From the NCBI GenBank assembly GCA_030639705.1, contig DAOWKX010000201.1, positions 1 to 14,458 of the forward strand: 14,458 nucleotides of DNA, read 5' to 3'. A program made the translations under genes and the position numbers. Of the stretch, positions 7,633-12,979 are shown one piece after another. How positions within the stretch are numbered: the stretch's first letter is position 1; every line of letters starts with the position of its first letter. The DNA is from Candidatus Aminicenantota bacterium (lineage in GTDB: Bacteria > Acidobacteriota > Aminicenantia > UBA2199). Under the pieces are notes generated by a model. It worked only from the letters and a program-made list of their open reading frames with translations. It had not been told where the DNA came from and did not search any database.

Positions 7633-8247
7633 ATGAAAAAGGGAAAATTAGCCATTTTTTTGTCGGGGAGAGGTTCGAATTTTATGGCCATTTACCAGTC
7701 ATCTTTAACACCGGATTCAAATTTTGAGATTGCGGCGGTAATCAGTGATCAACCGGATGCCAGGGGATTAAAAAGGGCCAAAGACTTCAAAATACCGTAT
7801 TTTTATGTATCTCCCCGGAAGTATAGATCAAAAAACGAGTATGAGACCTATCTGGTGAATATTCTGAAGGACAGGTCTGTTGAATTGATTTGTCTGGCAG
7901 GATACATGAGAATCATTGGAAAAATTTTATTACAGGAATACAAAAACAGGATAATTAATATTCATCCGGCTCTTTTACCATCTTTTCCGGGTTTGCATGC
8001 CCAGAAACAGGCGATTGACCATGGCGTGAAAGTGAGTGGTTGTACGGTTCATTTTGTGGATTCCGGTATTGATACCGGGCCGATTATTCTTCAAAAAGCA
8101 GTTGAAATTCTGGATAGTGATGATGAAGAGAGTATTAGCAGGCGGATTTTAAAGGAGGAGCATCGCCTTTTTTCCAAGGTTATTCAATTATTTTTTGAGA
8201 ATCGGTTGAAGATTGAGGGACGAAAAGTTATAATAGTAAACAAATGA
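7633..8247 (+). CDS. purN: Phosphoribosylglycinamide formyltransferase (GAR transformylase)
   Basis: A 204-residue cytoplasmic enzyme of de novo purine synthesis; it transfers a formyl group from 10-formyltetrahydrofolate to GAR. The N-terminus has the phosphate-binding LSGRGSNF loop (about residues 10-17). LAGYMRI is followed by NIHPALLPSFPG with catalytic Asn109 and His111, and the loop VDSGIDTGPII supplies Asp147. These align with Asn106, His108 and Asp144 of E. coli PurN with identical spacing, and length matches the family. ATG 7633 is chosen because the frame upstream runs into the tRNA gene and the protein begins with the expected beta strand. The start lies only 10 nt after the tRNA, with no clear ribosome binding site. 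The stop overlaps the next start (ATGA at 8244). No other purine gene is nearby. Confidence 0.95.
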   Translation: MKKGKLAIFLSGRGSNFMAIYQSSLTPDSNFEIAAVISDQPDARGLKRAKDFKIPYFYVSPRKYRSKNEYETYLVNILKDRSVELICLAGYMRIIGKILLQEYKNRIINIHPALLPSFPGLHAQKQAIDHGVKVSGCTVHFVDSGIDTGPIILQKAVEILDSDDEESISRRILKEEHRLFSKVIQLFFENRLKIEGRKVIIVNK

Positions 8248-8798
8248 AATTTAAAATAGCAGCCTTGATCTTGATTTCTGTTTCAGTTGGGCTGTTTTCT
8301 GCTGAATTTTCGGTTGAAAAAGCCAAGAGAGTGGATGACTTTCTCAGGCGGATCAGAGAAAAAGATCGAAAAACAGTTTTTTTAAAAAAAATGACCTTTA
8401 CCCAACGGGAATTAAATTCCTATATCAATATATTTTACCTGAAACGCTATTCACCGGAAGTCAAATATCTAAAACTGAATTTTAGAAAGAATAATTATGT
8501 TACCGGAGTGATGAAGGTAAAATTGACAGGGAAAAAATATGAAAGTGTCCCCTCGTTTTTAAGAGATATTGAACTTGAGTTCAGCGGTAAACTGGAATGT
8601 AAAAATTACCGGGTCAGATATATATTTAATAAAATGGAGATCAATGGCACCCTTTTTGCACCTGAAATACTGGATGAAGCCTTCCATGCTGCTCAGTCCA
8701 ATATTGATTTAAAGAAATCCATTTTTGACTGGTTTTCACTTCTGCCCGGTTTAAAGAATGTCATCATCGATTATAAGAAAATCACTATATACTACTAA
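8244..8798 (+). CDS. Exported protein of unknown function between purN and recG
   Basis: I do not recognise the family with confidence. The 184-residue product begins with a typical Sec signal peptide (MKFK, then a hydrophobic run AALILISVSVGLFS; cleavage probably after Ala20). No lipobox cysteine is present, so it is likely periplasmic or surface-exposed. After a charged helix (VEKAKRVDDFLRRI, about 25-38) comes FTQRELNSYIN (about 52-62). Alternating hydrophobic and charged strands follow (YLKLNFRKNNYVTGVMKV and similar), suggesting a beta-rich fold. A later 'NGTLFAPEILDEAF' stretch and a hydrophobic, aromatic C-terminus complete it. The order 'protein-fold helix, beta sheet, ING segment' is loosely reminiscent of lipid-binding DUF2993/LmeA-like proteins, but this is a guess. 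The ATGA overlap with purN and the six-base gap to recG place it firmly in that transcript. Confidence 0.75.
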   Translation: MKFKIAALILISVSVGLFSAEFSVEKAKRVDDFLRRIREKDRKTVFLKKMTFTQRELNSYINIFYLKRYSPEVKYLKLNFRKNNYVTGVMKVKLTGKKYESVPSFLRDIELEFSGKLECKNYRVRYIFNKMEINGTLFAPEILDEAFHAAQSNIDLKKSIFDWFSLLPGLKNVIIDYKKITIYY

Positions 8799-8804
8799 TT
8801 ACTA

Positions 8805-10841
8805 TTGATATTAAAACTGAATTCCCCTGTAGAAAAAGTAAAGGGTGTTGGCAAGTCGTATGTTCGAAAATTAACAGATCAGGGATTTGTAAATGTCCTT
8901 GATTTACTCCTGCATTTTCCAGTACATTATATTGATTTCACCTGCTGCAATAAAACCATAAACAGAGGAAAAGAAGGATTGTATCGTATTGATGTAAAAA
9001 GTGTCAGGATTTCCCGGAATTATAAAAAAAGAATATCTGTAGTACGGGTTTACGGCCAATTTTTCCAGGAAAATATCCAGGTTATTTTCTTCAATCAACC
9101 ATATTTACTGGATTTTTTCAGGAAACATAAAAAAATATGGATTTATGGAAAGTTTGATAAACGGGAAAATATTTTTCAGATGATCAATCCAAAAATATTT
9201 ACAGATAGCAGTGACCGGACAGTTCTGCCTGTTTATCGTTTTATCGGATCGCTGAAGTCCGGGCATTTGAGACGATTAATCGAAAATATTTTTACTGCCC
9301 TTCAGGATGATTTTGAAATTTTACCCCGGTACTTGATTGAAAAATATGGTTTTATTTCAATTCAAGACACTTTAAGACAAATTCACTGCCCGGAAAAGTA
9401 CAGCGAAAAACGGATCGACCACATGAAAAAGCGTTTTGTTTTTACTGAATTTCTCCTGTTTCACCTTGAACTCCAGAAAATCAGGTCTGTTTTTAGAAAA
9501 GTAAAACGAATCCACAGATATGGATTTAATGACAAAATTAGAACATCTATTCGATATTGCCTCGGGTTTGAATTGACTTCGGGTCAAAAGACAGCGTTCA
9601 ATGATATCATTAATGATTTGAAATCTAAATTTGCCATGCAACGATTATTACAGGGAGATGTGGGAGTTGGAAAAACTGTAGTTGCTTTTTTGGCTTTGCT
9701 GGTGGCAAAGGAGAATGGGTATCAGAGTGCATTTCTCGCTCCCACTGAAATACTGGCTCACCAGCATTTTTTTAATGCTAAGAGGTTTTACAGAAATGCC
9801 AAGATAGATATTGTCACCGGATCCACATCCTTTAAAAAAAAAGCTGAAATTAAAGAAGGGCTGAAAAACGGTAAGATTGAGATATTGTTTGGCACCCATG
9901 CCCTGTTGAATGAAAAATTTAAATTTAAAGATCTCTCAATGATTATTATTGATGAACAACATCGTTTCGGGGTTTCCCAGAGAGCGGCTCTTTATTATAA
10001 GGGAAAATCAGTTGATCTGCTGGTGACAACCGCCACTCCGATTCCAAGAACAATGCTGCTCACTTTGTTTAATGACCTGCAGGTTTCAAAAATAAAAAGT
10101 GGTCCAAAGGGAAGAAAACCAATAATCACCTCTATTGTGGAGCCTAATAAAAGAAATTCCTTTTACCGCTGCCAGAAGGCAAAAATTGAAAAGGGCGACA
10201 AGGCTTATATCGTATTGCCATTAATTGAAAAATCAGATTTTTTTTCCGCTTTACGATCCATTGAAGAGGAATCTGACTATTATTCAAATATTTTTCGTCC
10301 ACTTCCAATAGGATTGATAACAGGGAGGAATTCCATTTTAGAAAAGGAAAGGGTATTGAAAGCGTTTTATTCTGGAGAATTAAGGATAATAGTATGCACC
10401 ACTGTTATTGAAGTGGGCATTGATGTGAAGGATGCCAACATCATTGTCATTGAGAATGCGGATCGTTACGGTTTGGCTCAGCTTCACCAGCTGAGAGGAC
10501 GGGTGGGGAGAGGTGAACGACAATCTTATTGTTATTTGCATCCTTCATCAAATGTCACAACCAGCGGACGCCAACGCTTGGAAATGATTGTATCCAGCAC
10601 CGATGGTTTTGAGATTGCAGAAACTGATTTGAAGATGAGAGGAGGGGGGTTCGTTTCCGGTTTCCAGCAATCCGGTTTTCTTGATTTTAAAGTGGGTGAT
10701 ATTAAATCAGATTATCGAATTTTTCTGGATGCCAGGAGGGATGCCCTGGAAATTATAAGAGATCGGTCGCTGGAGAATGATTTTGTAAGGGATTTTTTGT
10801 TTGATCTTGAAAAAAAGATAGAAACAATTAGCTTCAGCTGA
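8805..10841 (+). CDS. recG: ATP-dependent DNA helicase RecG
   Basis: A 678-residue helicase that remodels stalled replication forks and branch-migrates Holliday junctions. The N-terminal wedge region opens with LNSPVEKVKGVGKSYVRKL, the standard RecG start, and continues through an OB-like segment (about 60-150). Helicase motifs follow: GDVGVGKT Walker A (284-291), APTEILAHQH, DEQHRFGV (from Asp383), TATPIPRT, then EVGIDVKDANIIVIENADR and QLRGRVGRG. Length is close to E. coli RecG (693). The Walker A has Val where many RecGs have Ser (GDVGSGKT), a tolerated position. The start is TTG; no ATG or GTG lies near this N-terminus and no ribosome binding site is evident, so translation is probably coupled to the gene ending six bases upstream. 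No terminator follows. Confidence 0.95.
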   Translation: MILKLNSPVEKVKGVGKSYVRKLTDQGFVNVLDLLLHFPVHYIDFTCCNKTINRGKEGLYRIDVKSVRISRNYKKRISVVRVYGQFFQENIQVIFFNQPYLLDFFRKHKKIWIYGKFDKRENIFQMINPKIFTDSSDRTVLPVYRFIGSLKSGHLRRLIENIFTALQDDFEILPRYLIEKYGFISIQDTLRQIHCPEKYSEKRIDHMKKRFVFTEFLLFHLELQKIRSVFRKVKRIHRYGFNDKIRTSIRYCLGFELTSGQKTAFNDIINDLKSKFAMQRLLQGDVGVGKTVVAFLALLVAKENGYQSAFLAPTEILAHQHFFNAKRFYRNAKIDIVTGSTSFKKKAEIKEGLKNGKIEILFGTHALLNEKFKFKDLSMIIIDEQHRFGVSQRAALYYKGKSVDLLVTTATPIPRTMLLTLFNDLQVSKIKSGPKGRKPIITSIVEPNKRNSFYRCQKAKIEKGDKAYIVLPLIEKSDFFSALRSIEEESDYYSNIFRPLPIGLITGRNSILEKERVLKAFYSGELRIIVCTTVIEVGIDVKDANIIVIENADRYGLAQLHQLRGRVGRGERQSYCYLHPSSNVTTSGRQRLEMIVSSTDGFEIAETDLKMRGGGFVSGFQQSGFLDFKVGDIKSDYRIFLDARRDALEIIRDRSLENDFVRDFLFDLEKKIETISFS

Positions 10842-10880
10842 GAAAAATCATTGAAGACAAACAAAAAATTAAAAAAGAAC

Positions 10881-10909
10881 TTGAAAATTATCCGAGTTTT
10901 AATTAAATT
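10881..10909 (+). promoter_or_regulatory. Possible promoter for the repeat lipoprotein gene
   Basis: TTGAAA (10881-10886) and TAAATT (10904-10909) are separated by 17 bases in the 106-nt AT-rich gap between recG and the lipoprotein gene. The -10 match is only four of six, and overlapping TATATA runs just downstream are alternatives. Transcription from here would give a leader of about 30 nt. Given the AT richness this could be chance. Confidence 0.3.
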
Positions 10910-10947
10910 ATATATAGACTTTGTTTGATATTGCCAAGGAGAAAAAT

Positions 10948-11247
10948 ATGCTTAAAAGAGTAATTGGATTTTTGGTGTTTTTAATTTTCATTCTGTCACT
11001 ATTTGGATGCCTGTTCCCTCCGAGACGCTATTATAATCCTCCACCGCCCAAAAAGGTATATAGAAAAAGGGCACCGCATCCATCCCATATCTGGGTAAAG
11101 GGACACTGGCTGTGGCGTAGTGGCAAATGGTTTTGGACAGATGGTTACTGGATGAAACCAAGAAGGGGTTATCGATGGGTTCCTGGCCATTATGAACGAA
11201 GAAATAACCGTAAAGTTTGGGTTGCAGGCCATTGGAGCAAAAGGTAA
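10948..11247 (+). CDS. Small probable lipoprotein with four WxxGxW-type repeats
   Basis: A 99-residue protein starting at ATG 10948, chosen because a full AAGGAG ribosome binding site (10936-10941) lies six bases upstream; the longer TTG reading at 10921 would include that site. A hydrophobic signal segment (residues 5-19) ends in Leu-Phe-Gly-Cys21, a near-standard lipobox (Phe at -2 is unusual). Residue 22 is Leu, not Asp, which would favour the outer membrane under the Lol rule. After a Pro/Lys/Arg-rich linker come four repeats at exactly 14-residue spacing: WVKGHW (49), WTDGYW (63), WVPGHY (77) and WVAGHW (91). This is the pattern of the WxxGxW/YxWxxGxW repeat family (Pfam PF12779-like), whose function is unknown. 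The mature protein is very basic and tryptophan-rich. It converges with lptB, with 12 nt between stop codons. Confidence 0.88.
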   Translation: MLKRVIGFLVFLIFILSLFGCLFPPRRYYNPPPPKKVYRKRAPHPSHIWVKGHWLWRSGKWFWTDGYWMKPRRGYRWVPGHYERRNNRKVWVAGHWSKR

Positions 11248-11259
11248 AAAGAAATAGTT

Positions 11260-11997
11260 TTACAGGTCATGGGTCTTGTCCCACTCAAAATCATTTCCCA
11301 GGAAAAGGGTTCTGGTCCTGGTCTCCCTGGAAACTTTTGAGGGAGGTCCGCTACTCAATATCCGGCCTCTATGAATGATATAAACCCGTTCGGTAATATT
11401 AAAGGTGTCTTTGACATTGTGATCGGTAATGATTATTCCAATGCCTCTCTCTTTTAGTTTGATAATGGTTTTTTGAATTTCCAATATTGTAATGGGATCA
11501 ATACCGGTAAAAGGTTCGTCCAGGAAAAGAAATTTGGGTTTCATAATCATTGCTCTGGCAATTTCAATCCTTCTTTTTTCACCGCCGGAAATCTGATGTG
11601 CTTTGGAATCTTTAATATACATTAACCCGAAATCATTTAAAAGTTCCATGGTTTTTTCCCGGGCTTCTTTATCTGGGTTATAAAGCTCTAATATCTGATA
11701 GAGATTTTCAAATACGGTGGCCTTTAAAAAAACAGAATGCTGTTGAGGAAGGTAAATCAATCCCTTTTCAGCCCTGATATATGAAGGGTACTTATTGATA
11801 TTTTCTTTATTCAGAAATACTGTTCCGGAGTCTGGCTTGACAATTCCGGATAGCATTAAAAAAGTAGTGGTTTTCCCGGCACCATTACGACCCAGCAATC
11901 CGATTATTTCACCAGAGTTAATCTCTAAATCTATTTCATCAACAACCGGAATTTTATTGTAAATTTTTTTTAACTTTTCAGTTTTCAGGGCATCCAT
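11260..11997 (-). CDS. lptB: LPS export ABC transporter ATP-binding protein LptB
   Basis: A 245-residue ATPase of the LptB2FG complex that extracts lipopolysaccharide from the inner membrane. Motifs: Walker A GRNGAGKT (36-43), Q-loop YLPQQ (82-86), signature ISGGE (135-139) with KRRIEIARA, Walker B FLFLDEP (Asp159-Glu160) and DHNV with switch His192. The PQQ-x-SVF run, the FTGID-P segment and ITDHNVKDT match LptB rather than the closely related LivF/LivG; Phe90 falls where E. coli LptB has a coupling-helix contact. Walker A has Arg where LptB usually has Pro (GPNGAGKT). ATG 11997 is preferred to an in-frame start at 12084 because homology begins there and a TTGACT/TAAGAT promoter lies inside the longer reading. 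No ribosome binding site is obvious. The usual neighbours lptC, lptA and rpoN are absent here. Confidence 0.88.
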   Translation of the reverse strand: MDALKTEKLKKIYNKIPVVDEIDLEINSGEIIGLLGRNGAGKTTTFLMLSGIVKPDSGTVFLNKENINKYPSYIRAEKGLIYLPQQHSVFLKATVFENLYQILELYNPDKEAREKTMELLNDFGLMYIKDSKAHQISGGEKRRIEIARAMIMKPKFLFLDEPFTGIDPITILEIQKTIIKLKERGIGIIITDHNVKDTFNITERVYIIHRGRILSSGPPSKVSRETRTRTLFLGNDFEWDKTHDL

Positions 11998-12034
11998 GGT
12001 AGAGAAATATTTTTTTAGTATAAAAGCAAAATCA

Positions 12035-12063
12035 ATCTTAATAGCTTGACGGGGAAAAGTCAA
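12035..12063 (-). promoter_or_regulatory. Promoter for lptB
   Basis: On the minus strand TTGACT (12063-12058) and TAAGAT (12040-12035) are 17 bases apart. Transcription would start near 12028, giving a leader of about 30 nt before ATG 11997. The promoter lies inside the longer open frame that could be read from 12084, which supports the shorter LptB. Its -35 box is only nine bases from the -35 box of the plus-strand kinase promoter. Confidence 0.55.
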
Positions 12064-12072
12064 TTCGGGCTG

Positions 12073-12101
12073 TTGTAATTCCAATTAAAATATTCTATAA
12101 T
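12073..12101 (+). promoter_or_regulatory. Promoter for the soluble histidine kinase
   Basis: TTGTAA (12073-12078) and a perfect TATAAT (12096-12101) are 17 bases apart. Transcription would begin near 12108, about 23 nt before ATG 12131. It stands back to back with the lptB promoter, so a regulator bound between the -35 boxes could affect both genes. Confidence 0.65.
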
Positions 12102-12130
12102 CAGTTTTATTTATAATTGAAAAAAAGCAG

Positions 12131-12895
12131 ATGCCACGAAAATCATCAAAGCTGAACTGGGAGACAATTTTTGAACCTGGGAAAGTCCATGATGATTTGA
12201 AAGAAACCATTATCGGATATCAGAAATTCGAGATACTCATAAAGATTTTACCGGATATTTTCCATAAATTAAAGAACAAACTAACTCCTATTATGGGGTA
12301 TACTCAGCTTTTATCATTGAAGATAAAGGATAATGATATTAGGAAAAAACTGGAGAGAATTGAAAAGAATTCCGAAGAGTTGAGTCAATTATTGGATCAA
12401 TTACGGGAATATTTCAAGGATGGAAAAGGTGTGAAAACCAGGATTAATCTGAATGATATTATTATTTATTTGGATTCATTTTTTTCTGAAATCACAAAAA
12501 ACCATAAGATTAAAGTGGATATTGATCTGGATGAAAATATTCCTGACCATGATTTTATATATGGTCAGATTGAAATTTTGGTCAAAAACATCATTGAGAA
12601 TGCAGTTCAGGCCATTGAGAATAATGATATGAAACCCGAATCGGGGTGTATTCAGGTAAAAACCAGTCTGGCCGGAGAAGAGGTTAAGCTCAGTATAACC
12701 GATAATGGAATGGGCATGAAACCAGAAACCCTTTCAAAAATCTGGCTTCCCTTCTATTCTGAATTTCCAAAGGGAACGGGTATCGGGCTTTTGGTTTGCG
12801 AAACAATAATCTCCAATCATGGAGGCCGATTCCACATAAATTCCCGGGAAGGTGCTGGGACTGAATTTGAAATATATTTTAAAATAAACCAATAG
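12131..12895 (+). CDS. Soluble sensor-less histidine kinase
   Basis: A 254-residue cytoplasmic two-component kinase reduced to its core. The dimerisation/phosphoacceptor helix reads FHKLKNKLTPIMGYTQLL with His45 as the expected phosphate acceptor and Asn49 in the HxxxN position. The ATPase domain follows: N-box with NIIENAVQAI (Asn157), G1 box DNGMGM (from Asp191), an F-box IWLPFYSEF and G2 box GTGIGL. The residue after the histidine, normally Glu or Asp in HisKA proteins, is Lys46, so autophosphorylation chemistry may be altered or this may be a distinct subfamily. There is no membrane segment or PAS/GAF sensor in the first 40 residues; signal input must come from a partner. No response regulator is adjacent. 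It diverges from lptB and is followed after 84 nt by the PPDK gene. Confidence 0.85.
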   Translation: MPRKSSKLNWETIFEPGKVHDDLKETIIGYQKFEILIKILPDIFHKLKNKLTPIMGYTQLLSLKIKDNDIRKKLERIEKNSEELSQLLDQLREYFKDGKGVKTRINLNDIIIYLDSFFSEITKNHKIKVDIDLDENIPDHDFIYGQIEILVKNIIENAVQAIENNDMKPESGCIQVKTSLAGEEVKLSITDNGMGMKPETLSKIWLPFYSEFPKGTGIGLLVCETIISNHGGRFHINSREGAGTEFEIYFKINQ

Positions 12896-12979
12896 AAAAA
12901 CGGGGCGCATAATTTTTATGGAAACAATGAGGCCAAAAAGGTCCACGCCTATTGTTTACGAGAAGTGAATGGAGGAGTG

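Noticed and set aside
10807..10816. A AAA AAG slippery heptamer near the end of recG, as in dnaX frameshifting.
   Set aside because: A -1 shift reaches a TAG after a few codons and changes only the last residues; no supporting hairpin is evident.
10832..10906. A short open frame after recG (LQLRKIIEDKQK..., ending at TAA) that looks like a charged helix.
   Set aside because: Only about 24 codons, no ATG/GTG/TTG start, and a TAG immediately upstream; likely chance in A-rich sequence.
11244..11263. Inverted repeat GTAAAA/TTTTAC between the convergent lipoprotein and lptB genes.
   Set aside because: Six-pair AT-rich stem overlapping both stop codons; too weak to call a bidirectional terminator.
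11998..12084. Longer LptB starting at 12084 on the minus strand.
   Set aside because: The extra 29 residues do not match LptB N-termini and contain the likely lptB promoter (12063-12035).
12930..12946. GGCC-AAAAA-GGTCC hairpin upstream of ppdK.
   Set aside because: Four-pair stem without a T-run; no evidence that it is a terminator or regulator.
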